Assembly: GCF_003314995.1 (NCBI RefSeq)
Contig: NZ_QNRH01000001.1
Coordinates: 186,001-250,000 of the forward strand
Direction: 5' to 3'
DNA: 64,000 nt
From: Pseudochrobactrum asaccharolyticum
GTDB taxonomy: Bacteria; Pseudomonadota; Alphaproteobacteria; Rhizobiales; Rhizobiaceae
In this document: positions 26,105-34,298 of the stretch, one piece after another
How positions within the stretch are numbered: position 1 is the first letter of the stretch
How the letters are laid out: each line of letters starts with the position of its first letter
Made by a program: the position numbers and the translations under genes
Notes under the pieces: generated by a model
Databases searched by the model: none
What the model saw: only the letters and a program-made list of their open reading frames with translations
Told to the model about the DNA's origin: nothing

Positions 26105-26176
26105 AATGGTGATTTCGAGACCGGAACGCAGCGTACTTATTGGTACGTGAGTACCGGAAGCGCAGAAATTGCCATT
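26105..26176. repeat. imperfect palindromic element between convergent genes
   Basis: AATGGTGATTTC at 26105-26116 is matched at the other end by GAAATTGCCATT (26165-26176), with a CGTAC-TTATTG-GTACG hairpin at 26132-26147 in the centre and two partly direct copies of ACCGGAA-CGCAG. It has the look of a short dispersed intergenic palindrome. It may also act as a terminator for either flanking gene. Confidence 0.5.
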
Positions 26177-26208
26177 TGCAGCCCGGTATGTGGCTTTTAG
26201 TTCAGAAC

Positions 26209-27228
26209 TTAAAGAGCGGCTGGTCGTTTGTTCAGCTCGGGCTCTGCCAGATAATCATGATAGCTGACGCAGCGCACGTCATCGCGCTTGCAAACATCGC
26301 GGGCAAAGCGCTCCAGTGCATTCCAGTAGGCGCCATTATTCATCAGGACAAAGTGGAAGCCCATTTGCAGCGGAATACGCTGACCGTTATATTGCTTATT
26401 GAAGGCATTCATAAAGGCATCATAGCTGCGCTGTTCAAATTGCGCTGCCTGTTCCGGTTTTTCTTTGCCGCCCGAATGGCGCACATAGAGATTATAATCC
26501 ATGGCAATCACTGGTCGTGCGGAAGGGCCTTCCGGTATCAGCGGCAGGCCAAAACTTTTTAATCCGGCGAAGTTTTTCGGCAGTTCAGGGCCTGAGGTCA
26601 CGCCACTGGCCTGATAGGCGTAGCCGCTGTCGCGCAAAGCCGTTTGCACCGGCTTGTCATCGGAGAGATAGGGCGCACGAAAGCCGGTGATCTTGTTGTA
26701 AACGAGGTTTTTCCAGCCTTCCGGCTCACCGTCGATTTTATTGGCTTTCCAGGCATTACCGACAATATTGCGGAATGCCTGAATTTCTTGTGCCCATTCT
26801 TTTGCCGTCCAGTCTTTCCCGTCAAAGTGGCCGCAGCCATGGCTGGCGATTTCATGGCCTTCCAGATTGGCCTTCCACACCTGATCAAGACGGGTGGCAA
26901 TTTCTGCTTTATCCTGCGCAAAACCGACATTGGAGCGGCCTGCTTTCATGCGTGGCGGCTGATACTGTGTGCGGTCAGCACGTTCCAGATAAAACACGCA
27001 GGAGAGGAAATAGGTAAAACGCGCGCCGGTTTCCTGCCCTAAGGCGCGGCTGCGCTGCCACAGCTTGTTATCATGTGCACCGTCAAACGAGATAATCACT
27101 ACCTGTTTCGGGCGACTGTCAGGTGTCTCTGTTTTTTGCGGCGGTGTTGCTGCCACATCCGGCATAGCCTGCGCTGTTGTTGCAAAGCACAGGGAAGCGG
27201 CAAAACCGGCGGCAATAAGTTTTTGCAT
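26209..27228 (-). CDS. secreted polysaccharide deacetylase-like protein
   Basis: 339 residues with a signal peptide (cleavage near residue 21, TTAQA). The NodB-homology domain shows the metal-site motif 1 as SFDGAHD (Asp49, Asp53) and motif 2 as HEIASHGCGH (His130, His134), as in carbohydrate esterase family 4 enzymes that remove N-acetyl groups from chitin-like or peptidoglycan sugars. Motif 3 is probably TGFRAPYLS (Arg). The canonical first motif TFDDG is changed to SFDGAHD, as in the DUF2334/fungal-like branch, so activity should not be assumed. No clear ribosome binding site. No sugar genes nearby. Confidence 0.82.
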   Translation of the reverse strand: MQKLIAAGFAASLCFATTAQAMPDVAATPPQKTETPDSRPKQVVIISFDGAHDNKLWQRSRALGQETGARFTYFLSCVFYLERADRTQYQPPRMKAGRSNVGFAQDKAEIATRLDQVWKANLEGHEIASHGCGHFDGKDWTAKEWAQEIQAFRNIVGNAWKANKIDGEPEGWKNLVYNKITGFRAPYLSDDKPVQTALRDSGYAYQASGVTSGPELPKNFAGLKSFGLPLIPEGPSARPVIAMDYNLYVRHSGGKEKPEQAAQFEQRSYDAFMNAFNKQYNGQRIPLQMGFHFVLMNNGAYWNALERFARDVCKRDDVRCVSYHDYLAEPELNKRPAAL

Positions 27229-27489
27229 AAAGACAGGCTCATGTGATGGCAGAGGAGGGTGAGAGCAGAATTGATAAGGTTGAAATGTGGCAAAGCACAG
27301 GCATATTACCTGAATAAATCTGCAGTTTTGGTGCCGGATTAAGGAATTATGCAGGAAATCACAATCGGGGCTACCATCTGTCGCCGATTCCGACTAAAAG
27401 CCGGATAGGTGTTTTCAATAAATGGGCAGCGCAGGCTGTCTGTTTGCTGATGCATAATCAATTTTGTTACAGGGTTTCACAGGGTATCC

Positions 27490-28161
27490 ATGACAGACGA
27501 CAGCTTTATCCGCGAAGTCAACGAAGAGCTCCGCTCGGAACAGATGCGCGCTGTATGGCGGCGTTTTGGTCCGATTTTGATCGGCGGCGCGGTGGCGATT
27601 GTTATCGGTACAGCGGGTTTCGTCGGTTATGAATATTGGCGTGAGAGCAAAGCCGCTGTATCGGGCGACCAGTTTCTGACAGCACTTGAGCTGGCCGGTG
27701 AAAACAAAACTGACGAAGCTCTGAGCGCGCTGAAGACACTGGAAACAGAAGGTGCCGGTTCTTATCCGCTGCTGGCGCAGCTGCGCTCGGCCACTTTGCT
27801 GGAGCAGAAAAAAGATATGGCCGGTGCGGTCAGTGCTTTTGATGCTGTTGCGGCAGATAATAAAGCGCCTGTTGCATTGCGCGATGTTGCAAAGCTGCGT
27901 GCGGCCTATATCTTGGTTGATACCGGTTCTTATGACGATGTTGCCAAACGCGCTGAAACACTGAGTGCAGACGGCAATCCGATGCGCGGTTCTGCCCGTG
28001 AAGTGCTGGGGCTGGCTGCTTATAAAGCCGGTCGTACAGATGATGCGGTGAAACTGTTTCAGCAGAATGCAGACGATGCGGCAATCCCTGCCAATCTTCG
28101 TCAGCGTGCCAATACAATGCTCGATCTGATGCGCAGCACTGAGGCTACCGCAAAGAAATAA
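27490..28161 (+). CDS. YfgM-like tetratricopeptide membrane protein upstream of der
   Basis: 223 residues. A short cytoplasmic N-terminus (DDSFIREVNEELRSEQM), one membrane helix (about 28-48), then periplasmic helical repeats of TPR type, like the YfgM/DUF2133 proteins that bind the SecYEG translocon or assist BamB. In many proteobacteria this gene sits directly upstream of der (engA), as here (89 bases apart), which supports the assignment. AGGGT lies about eight bases before the ATG. Likely co-transcribed with der. Confidence 0.85.
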   Translation: MTDDSFIREVNEELRSEQMRAVWRRFGPILIGGAVAIVIGTAGFVGYEYWRESKAAVSGDQFLTALELAGENKTDEALSALKTLETEGAGSYPLLAQLRSATLLEQKKDMAGAVSAFDAVAADNKAPVALRDVAKLRAAYILVDTGSYDDVAKRAETLSADGNPMRGSAREVLGLAAYKAGRTDDAVKLFQQNADDAAIPANLRQRANTMLDLMRSTEATAKK

Positions 28162-28196
28162 GACGTTTCATTCTGAAACGCATACAACAAAAAGAT

Positions 28197-28227
28197 AGAG
28201 CAATCTCCGCTTTCAGGAGGTTGCTCT
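28197..28227 (+). other. hairpin in the YfgM-der intergenic space
   Basis: AGAGCAATCTCC pairs with GGAGGTTGCTCT (28197-28208 with 28216-28227, one G-T pair), around a seven-base loop. A smaller CGTTTCA/TGAAACG hairpin lies at 28164-28180. Neither has a T run, so they may stabilise or process the shared transcript. The ends AGAGC/GCTCT recall the ends of the other intergenic repeats. Confidence 0.5.
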
Positions 28228-28249
28228 GTAAGACGGAAAAATAAGCTGA

Positions 28250-29689
28250 ATGAGCTTTACACTCGCAATTATCGGACGTCCGAATGTCGGCAAGTCCACA
28301 CTGTTTAACCGCATTGTCGGGCGCAAGCTGGCGCTGGTCGATGATACGCCGGGTGTTACCCGTGACCGTCGTATCCACGACGGCAAGCTCTATGATCTGC
28401 ATTTCAAAGTGATTGACACTGCCGGTCTGGAAATTGCCGAGGCCGGTACGCTGGAAGGTCGTATGCGCGCGCAGACTGAAGCCGCGATTGATGAGGCCGA
28501 TGCGGTTCTGTTCGTTATTGATGCCAAAGCCGGTCTGACACCGACGGATATTGAATTCGCGCAGCTGGTGCGCAAGTTCAACAAGCCTATTGTACTGGTG
28601 GCCAATAAATCTGAAGCCCGTGGCGCTGATGCAGGTCTCTATGATGCATATCGCTTGGGTCTCGGCGAACCTTGCCCGATTTCTGCCGAGCATGGTCAGG
28701 GTCTGCCTGATCTGCGCGATGCGATTGTGGAAGTGATAGGCAAAGAAAAAGCCTTCGCGGAAGAAAAAGCCGAAGAAGAATTTACGCAGGAAAAAATCGG
28801 CGCGCTGGTTGGTGAAGACGTCAGCGATGAGGATGAGGAAATCATCCCTGAATATGACGCGACCAAGCCTTTGCAGATTGCGATTGTCGGCCGCCCGAAT
28901 GCCGGTAAGTCCACAATGATTAATACGATGCTCGGTCAGGATCGTCTGCTGACAGGGCCTGAAGCCGGTATTACCCGCGACTCGATTTCCGTTGAATGGG
29001 AATGGCGTGGCCGTAGTGTTAAATTGTTTGACACCGCAGGTCTGCGCCGTAAGGCGCGCGTGCAGGAAAAGCTGGAAAAACTTTCCGTTGCCGATGGCTT
29101 GCGCGCTATTCGTTTTGCGGAAGTGGTGATCATCGTTCTCGATGCGACCATTCCTTTTGAAAAGCAGGATTTGCAGATCATTGATCTGATTATCCGTGAA
29201 GGCCGTGCGCCGATCATTGCTTTCAATAAATGGGATCTGATCGAAGACCGTCAGGCATTGCTGGCTGATCTGCGCGAAAAGACCGAACGTTTGTTGCCGC
29301 AGGTACGCGGTATCCGCGCTGTGCCGATTTCCGGTGAAACCGGTCACGGCATTGATAAGCTGATGGAAAGCGTTGAGATGACGCACCGTATCTGGAATAC
29401 GCGCATCTCGACCGGTCGTCTGAACCGCTGGCTCGAAGGTGTGATTACCCATCATCCGCCACCGGCAGTGGCTGGCCGTCGTCTTAAAGTGAAATATATG
29501 ACACAGGTTAAGACCCGTCCGCCGGGCTTTATGGTGTCCTGCTCGCGCCCTGATGTGATGCCGCAATCCTATGTGCGTTATCTGATCAATGGTCTGCGTG
29601 ATACATTCGAAATGCCGGGCGTGCCGATCCGCTTGTCGCTACGCACTTCGGACAATCCTTTTGCCAGCCGCGCAAAGAAAAAACGCTGA
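28250..29689 (+). CDS. der: ribosome biogenesis GTPase Der (EngA)
   Basis: 479 residues with the characteristic tandem GTPase domains and a C-terminal KH-like domain. First P-loop GRPNVGKS (9-16), second GRPNAGKS (about 215). The G3 motif of each domain (DTAGLE, DTAGLR) is clear. The second domain has a canonical NKWD; the first has NKSE, as often in this family. Between the domains an acidic stretch ([10 protein letters not shown], about 190-200) forms the linker. Der acts in late 50S subunit assembly and is essential in most bacteria. It is preceded by the YfgM-like gene and followed by a strong terminator. Confidence 0.97.
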   Translation: MSFTLAIIGRPNVGKSTLFNRIVGRKLALVDDTPGVTRDRRIHDGKLYDLHFKVIDTAGLEIAEAGTLEGRMRAQTEAAIDEADAVLFVIDAKAGLTPTDIEFAQLVRKFNKPIVLVANKSEARGADAGLYDAYRLGLGEPCPISAEHGQGLPDLRDAIVEVIGKEKAFAEEKAEEEFTQEKIGALVGEDVSDEDEEIIPEYDATKPLQIAIVGRPNAGKSTMINTMLGQDRLLTGPEAGITRDSISVEWEWRGRSVKLFDTAGLRRKARVQEKLEKLSVADGLRAIRFAEVVIIVLDATIPFEKQDLQIIDLIIREGRAPIIAFNKWDLIEDRQALLADLREKTERLLPQVRGIRAVPISGETGHGIDKLMESVEMTHRIWNTRISTGRLNRWLEGVITHHPPPAVAGRRLKVKYMTQVKTRPPGFMVSCSRPDVMPQSYVRYLINGLRDTFEMPGVPIRLSLRTSDNPFASRAKKKR

Positions 29690-29713
29690 TGTTATCTGGA
29701 TGATATCGTCTTG

Positions 29714-29750
29714 AAGCCCTGCCGCAGAAAAGACTTCGGCAGGGCTTTTT
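29714..29750 (+). terminator. Rho-independent terminator of der
   Basis: A perfect 11-base stem (AAGCCCTGCCG 29714-29724 with 29737-29747), 12-base loop and a T run to 29750. Confidence 0.88.
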
Positions 29751-29777
29751 CGTAGAAATATGCAGGAGAGAAACGGA

Positions 29778-30740
29778 ATGGCGCAAATTATCAGTACAGA
29801 GCCGTCCGATTTACAAATTGCTGCGGAGGTATTGGGCGCAGGCAAACTTGCAGCCTTGCCGACAGAGACTGTTTATGGTCTGGCGGCAGATGCCACTAAT
29901 GGCAGTGCGGTTGCCGGTATTTTCTCTGCCAAGGGACGGCCGCATTTTAATCCGTTGATTGCCCATATGGCGACGCTTGATATGGCCGAGCGCTATGTGG
30001 TGTTTGATGATATCTCCCGTAGACTTGCAGCAAAGTTCTGGCCGGGTCCGTTGACACTGGTATTGCCTCTGCGTGAGGGGGCTGCAATTCATCCGCTGGT
30101 AACTGCGGGTTTGACAACACTCGCTATTCGTATGCCGCGCGGGCCGATTGCTGAAATCATTGCCGCGCTTGATCGTCCGCTGGCGGCACCGAGCGCCAAT
30201 AGCTCCGGCCGTATCAGTGCCACTTCGGCACAGGCTGTGCAGGATGATCTGGGCGCTAAACTCGACCTGATTGTTGATGGCGGTGCCTGTGTTGTCGGGC
30301 TGGAATCCACTATTGTTAAAATTGAAAATGGTCAGGCTTTTCTGCTGCGTCCGGGCGGTCTGGCAGCAGAAGAGATTGAGGCTTTCATCGGTGAGCCACT
30401 GCATCGTCTGGATCAGCGTGCGGCTATTCAGGCGCCGGGTATGATGGCGTCACATTATGCACCGGATGCCGCGATGCGGTTGAACGTCTCGGAGGTTCGC
30501 GAAGGTGAAGCTCTGCTGGCTTTTGGGGCGCAGCGCGCATCTGGTGCGGATAAAGCCGTTGCGATGTTAAACTTAAGCCCTTCCGGTGATCTCCACGAGG
30601 CTGCCGTGCACTTGTTCGATTATATGAAGCGGCTGGATGCAGCAGGGGCGAAGACGATTGCCGTTGAACCGGTACCGCATAATGGTTTGGGCGAGGCAAT
30701 TAATGATCGCTTATCCCGTGCGGCTGCGCCGCGCGATTAG
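29778..30740 (+). CDS. L-threonylcarbamoyladenylate synthase (Sua5/YwlC type)
   Basis: 320 residues, the long two-domain form. The YrdC domain (about 8-195) shows PTETVYGLAADAT, the Lys/Arg of AKGRPHFNP and the APSANSSGRISAT motif that binds threonine and nucleotide. The C-terminal Sua5 domain follows (from about 215). It makes threonylcarbamoyl-AMP for the t6A modification of tRNAs that read ANN codons. The start at 29778 is set by AGGAGAG at 29763-29769. It lies downstream of der, behind a terminator, and upstream of the FAD oxidase gene (51 bases), with which it may share a transcript. Confidence 0.94.
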   Translation: MAQIISTEPSDLQIAAEVLGAGKLAALPTETVYGLAADATNGSAVAGIFSAKGRPHFNPLIAHMATLDMAERYVVFDDISRRLAAKFWPGPLTLVLPLREGAAIHPLVTAGLTTLAIRMPRGPIAEIIAALDRPLAAPSANSSGRISATSAQAVQDDLGAKLDLIVDGGACVVGLESTIVKIENGQAFLLRPGGLAAEEIEAFIGEPLHRLDQRAAIQAPGMMASHYAPDAAMRLNVSEVREGEALLAFGAQRASGADKAVAMLNLSPSGDLHEAAVHLFDYMKRLDAAGAKTIAVEPVPHNGLGEAINDRLSRAAAPRD

Positions 30741-30791
30741 TTGAATTTGGACTGCTGCACTGCGTGATTAATTGAGCTTGGGCGGAAACAG

Positions 30792-32210
30792 ATGATGACG
30801 ATGTCAGATGATTTGATTGCGCGTTTCACGGCAATTGTCGGAGAGAAAAACGCGCTGCGCGACCCGGCCGATCAGATTTCTTATTTGAGCGAACCGCGAG
30901 AGCTGTTTCACGGTCGCGCTGCTTTGGTTCTGCGCCCTGCAACGGTGGATGAAGTCTCGGCCATTATGATGCTGGCCTATGAGACAGCAACACCTGTGGT
31001 GCCGCAGGGCGGCAATACCGGACTTGTTGGCGCACAACAGCCGGATACCAGCGGACGGGCGATCATTCTCTCACTGTCGCGGCTTAACCAAATCCGCAAT
31101 ATTGACACGACCGGCAATCTCGTCACGGTCGAAGCCGGTGTTATCCTGCAAAATTTGCAGGAAGCTGTGCAGGATGCGGGACGGCTGTTTCCGTTGTCTT
31201 TAGGGGCAGAGGGTTCTTGCCAGATTGGCGGTAATCTTTCATCCAATGCAGGCGGCACGGCTGTGCTTGCCTATGGTAATATGCGCGAATTATGCCTTGG
31301 ACTTGAAGTGGTTTTGCCCGACGGACAGGTGTTGAATGATCTGCGTCGTGTGAAAAAAGATAATACCGGCTATGATTTGCGTGATCTGTTTATCGGTGCG
31401 GAAGGCACGCTTGGTGTTATCACTGCAGCTGTGTTGAAAATTCATCCGCAGCCGAAAGGCAAGGCAGTCGCCTATGTCGGATTGCAGTCGCCGGAAAATG
31501 TGGTGCAGCTTTTCCGTTTGGCAACTGATCAGGCAGGGCAGGCGCTGACCGGTTTTGAACTTATGCCGCGTATCGGCATGGAATTTATTCTGCGCCATAT
31601 TGCAGAAGCGCGTGACCCGCTGGAAAGCGCTTATCCTTGGTATGTGCTGGCCGAGATTTCCTCTGCCCGTTCCGAAACAGATGCACAGGAAATGCTGGAA
31701 GCCATCCTGAGTGAAGGTTTTGAGAGCCAACTGGTGCAGGATGCCGCCATTGCACAAAATGGTGCGCAGGCTGATCTGTTCTGGAAAATGCGTGAAGAGA
31801 TGTCTCCGGCGCAGAAGCCGGAAGGTGGCTCTATCAAACACGATATCTCGGTGCCTGTTGCCTCCATCCCTGCATTCATTGCAGAAGCGGCGATTGCAGT
31901 TGAAGAGATGATCCCGTCTGCACGTGTGGTTTGTTTCGGCCATATTGGCGACGGCAATCTGCATTATAATGTTTCGCAGCCGATCGGTGCTGATAAGCAG
32001 GCTTTTCTGGCCCGCTGGCATGAGTTGAACCATCGCATCCATACGATTGTCATGCGCTATAATGGCTCCATTTCCGCAGAGCACGGTATCGGCGCGTTGA
32101 AGCGTGAAGAATTGCGTGCCTTTAAACAGCCGCTGGCGCTGGAATTGATGCGCCGGATTAAGCAGGCTTTTGATCCGAAGAATATTATGAACCCTGACAA
32201 GCTGCTTTGA
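30792..32210 (+). CDS. FAD-binding oxidoreductase of the GlcD/D-2-hydroxyacid dehydrogenase group
   Basis: 472 residues. N-terminal PCMH-type FAD domain with PQGGNTGLVGAQ and ATVEAG-like strands, followed by the FAD-linked oxidase C-terminal domain with GHIGDGNLHYN and EHGIGALKREE, the substrate and FAD contacts of the D-lactate dehydrogenase/GlcD/D-2-hydroxyglutarate dehydrogenase branch. It oxidises a D-2-hydroxyacid to the 2-oxo acid, passing electrons to an acceptor. There is no second glc subunit near it, so D-2-hydroxyglutarate is a reasonable guess. The start at 30792 has an ATG at 30801 as alternative; the ribosome binding site is weak in both. Confidence 0.92.
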   Translation: MMTMSDDLIARFTAIVGEKNALRDPADQISYLSEPRELFHGRAALVLRPATVDEVSAIMMLAYETATPVVPQGGNTGLVGAQQPDTSGRAIILSLSRLNQIRNIDTTGNLVTVEAGVILQNLQEAVQDAGRLFPLSLGAEGSCQIGGNLSSNAGGTAVLAYGNMRELCLGLEVVLPDGQVLNDLRRVKKDNTGYDLRDLFIGAEGTLGVITAAVLKIHPQPKGKAVAYVGLQSPENVVQLFRLATDQAGQALTGFELMPRIGMEFILRHIAEARDPLESAYPWYVLAEISSARSETDAQEMLEAILSEGFESQLVQDAAIAQNGAQADLFWKMREEMSPAQKPEGGSIKHDISVPVASIPAFIAEAAIAVEEMIPSARVVCFGHIGDGNLHYNVSQPIGADKQAFLARWHELNHRIHTIVMRYNGSISAEHGIGALKREELRAFKQPLALELMRRIKQAFDPKNIMNPDKLL

Positions 32211-32235
32211 GCTGAACCTTGTTAAAATTTAAACA

Positions 32236-32270
32236 TTGAGCCGCCGTTTCGTTAAGAAGCGGCGGCTCAA
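32236..32270 (+). terminator. hairpin after the FAD oxidoreductase gene
   Basis: A perfect 11-base stem TTGAGCCGCCG (32236-32246) with CGGCGGCTCAA (32260-32270). Only TTGTT follows, so termination is probable but modest. Confidence 0.65.
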
Positions 32271-32777
32271 TTGTTAAAAAGAGGCCGTGTTACACACCGC
32301 TCATCATAAACGAGCGGTAAATATCCACATTTTGAGCTGAAAAATTGCGGTTAGCAAAAGATTGGTACGCAACAAGCGTGTTTAATGCGGATTTAATGTC
32401 CACAGGCGCAGCCTTAACAACTGGTTGCTGACATATAGTGAAATTCAGAGAATATTCAGAACTAAACGCCTTTAACTATGAAAAAGGGCGCTGAAAAGGT
32501 ACAGCAGGCTCTGTTTATTTAGCTCTTGTTAAAAATCATAAATATTTACCGGTTTCACAGGGTTAAGCTGTGTTTACAGCCCTTGCTGAAGTCTTAACTG
32601 TGGTTGGAATCTGTAAACCATTTTGCCAAAGACAGAAGCATTAACCCTGTCATTTAAGCAGATTGGGAGCTCTGTACGCTATTCTTGCATCCAACGAGAC
32701 CACAAAGGTCCGATAGAAAAAAGAACCGACAGTAAAACAATAACAGCGGTTCTCAGAAGGTACAGGGCAAGAAAACG
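32271..32777. other. long non-coding region upstream of the DUF6101 gene
   Basis: About 500 bases without a credible open frame. One motif resembles the CtrA box, TTAA at 32563-32566 and TTAC at 32574-32577 with seven bases between, but a single near-match can occur by chance. Nothing else was recognised. Confidence 0.4.
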
Positions 32778-33353
32778 ATGAACCAGATGCTGGAAAAACA
32801 GGACAAACCAGTTTGGGCGAGCAGAGAGATCCGTCTCGATCCTTCACAGTTCCCGCAGAGCATTTCTTATGCTTCAACGGGTGAGCAGGAAGATGTGACC
32901 TTCACGATCAATGAACGTGGCGCAGTACTGCGACGTGTTCTGCCATCGAGCGGCCTGCCAATGTCTGTGGCGCTGCCTGCGCATGTATTTTTGGGCGTGA
33001 CAGCACGTGCAGTTGAGGATGAACATGGCCTGATTACTGTGACACTGGAACTGATGCACGAAGACCCGCAAATGTCTGTGCCGCTGCTGGTTGCGCATGA
33101 TCTGGATGATGTGGCTGCGGATTGGCATGCATGGGCAAATGCCTACAAATTGCCGATGTTGCTGGTTGAGGCTGATGGTGTTGCGCGTCCTGTGCATGAC
33201 ACAATCGGTGGTGTAACCGCATCGGCCAGTACAGAGCGCCGTCAGGGACAGGAACAGCGCCGTCGTCGTCCACGTTTTCTGGCGCGCCGTAAAACCGGTT
33301 CGCTGGGCGTAACTTTGAAGATTTCCGGCCGCGAGATTATTGCTCGCGTTTAA
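32778..33353 (+). CDS. DUF6101 family protein
   Basis: 191 residues. It starts MNQMLEKQDKPVWASREIRLDPSQFPQ (shown in part) and matches in plan the small conserved proteins of Hyphomicrobiales grouped as DUF6101: an N-terminal mixed alpha/beta part and a basic C-terminal stretch (about 152-170, RRRRPRFLARR) that suggests nucleic acid or membrane contact. Function unknown. Its last six codons and stop (EIIARV) are repeated twice beyond its stop codon; see the repeat at 33333-33415. A long non-coding region precedes it, so its promoter may be elaborate. Confidence 0.8.
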   Translation: MNQMLEKQDKPVWASREIRLDPSQFPQSISYASTGEQEDVTFTINERGAVLRRVLPSSGLPMSVALPAHVFLGVTARAVEDEHGLITVTLELMHEDPQMSVPLLVAHDLDDVAADWHAWANAYKLPMLLVEADGVARPVHDTIGGVTASASTERRQGQEQRRRRPRFLARRKTGSLGVTLKISGREIIARV

Positions 33354-33415
33354 AAAAACCAGAGATCATTGCTCGCGTGTGAAAAATACCGAAATGACTG
33401 CTCGCGGGAATGTGA
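33333..33415 (+). repeat. tandem repeat of the gene end, period 29, at the DUF6101 stop
   Basis: Three degenerate units start at 33333, 33362 and 33391. The first is the end of the coding sequence (codons for EIIARV, then TAA). The second encodes EIIARV again and a TGA, with ATT to ATC and GTT to GTG changes. The third encodes EMTARG and has no stop. Because the period is not a multiple of three, the later units are in other frames of the gene and are not translated from it. Confidence 0.85.
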
Positions 33416-33503
33416 ATGGCCGTCATGGCGCTGCAGGTATAAAAATTAAGAATATTACGCGAAACTGCGAACTGAATATGTGATCTCCAGTCACAGAACA
33501 TGC

Positions 33504-33541
33504 AAAGACCGTATATCTTTCCGGATATACGGTCTTTTTTT
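33504..33541. terminator. bidirectional terminator between DUF6101 and enoyl-CoA hydratase genes
   Basis: A perfect 14-base stem AAAGACCGTATATC (33504-33517) with 33524-33537 and a T run to 33541. The reverse strand gene ends at 33544. Confidence 0.88.
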
Positions 33542-33543
33542 AT

Positions 33544-34296
33544 TCATTTTTTGCGGGAGAGGAATGCGCCGACGGCCTGTGCGGCTTCCGCAGATTTCAG
33601 ACGGTCTGCGAAAATCTGCGCTTCACGGTCAATACGGGCATTCAGCGGTTCAGGCTGGCTTTTCATGAGTTCACGGGTCAGTTGCAGAGCCGTTGGCGGG
33701 CGTGCTGCCAGCTTTTGTGCAGCGTTCAGTACTTCTGATTCCAGCACATCTTCCGCCACAATACGCCAGACAATGCCGGCTTCAAGTGCCTGTTCAGCGC
33801 TCATAGCCTCACCCATTGCCAGCAAAGCAAAGGCACGCTGATGCCCCATGATTCCGGGAGCAAGCAGTGTTGAACCTGCCTCCGGCACCAGCCCGAGATC
33901 AACAAACGGGGTGTGGAAAACAGCGCGCGGCGTAGCAAAAGTCAGATCACAATGCAGATTTAGCGTCGTGCCTACGCCAATCGCCAGACCATCAACGCCG
34001 GAAATCAGAGGTTTGCGGGATTGGGATAATGTGTGCAGGAAGTCGACAATTTCGCCGCCGAGACTGCCCTGAGACATAGCCGCTGTCATGAAATCCTGCA
34101 TATCATTACCGGCGGAGAAGGCACCGGGCAGACCGAGCAGCACATTGACGCGGATACTGTCATCATTGTCTGCCTGTCTCAAAGCATCGGCAATGCCGTG
34201 ATACATATCGCGGGTGATGGCGTTCTTCTTATCAGGACGGTTCATACGGATAATCTGCACGGCATCGTGGCGTTCTGTTTTAATAAATTCGCTCAT
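33544..34296 (-). CDS. enoyl-CoA hydratase/isomerase family protein
   Basis: 250 residues, a single crotonase fold. The oxyanion-hole strand is AFSAGNDMQDF and the catalytic acid lies in VPEAGSTLL; GVDGLAIGVG and LVPEAGS are the usual anchors. It hydrates enoyl-CoA or isomerises it in fatty-acid breakdown. The start at 34296 (MSEFIKTE) is favoured: its ATG lies two bases after the TGA stop of the acyl-CoA dehydrogenase gene, with AGGA nine bases before. The tight arrangement says the two genes form one operon for an acyl-CoA pathway. Confidence 0.9.
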   Translation of the reverse strand: MSEFIKTERHDAVQIIRMNRPDKKNAITRDMYHGIADALRQADNDDSIRVNVLLGLPGAFSAGNDMQDFMTAAMSQGSLGGEIVDFLHTLSQSRKPLISGVDGLAIGVGTTLNLHCDLTFATPRAVFHTPFVDLGLVPEAGSTLLAPGIMGHQRAFALLAMGEAMSAEQALEAGIVWRIVAEDVLESEVLNAAQKLAARPPTALQLTRELMKSQPEPLNARIDREAQIFADRLKSAEAAQAVGAFLSRKK

Positions 34297-34298
34297 CG

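Noticed and set aside
28145-29566. A 473-residue reverse-strand frame opposite der
   Set aside because: Antisense to a strongly conserved GTPase with all motifs; no recognisable domain and no ribosome binding site.
32563-32577. A CtrA-type site (TTAA-N7-TTAC) upstream of DUF6101
   Set aside because: One base differs from the consensus, and a single weak match in AT-rich non-coding DNA is expected by chance.
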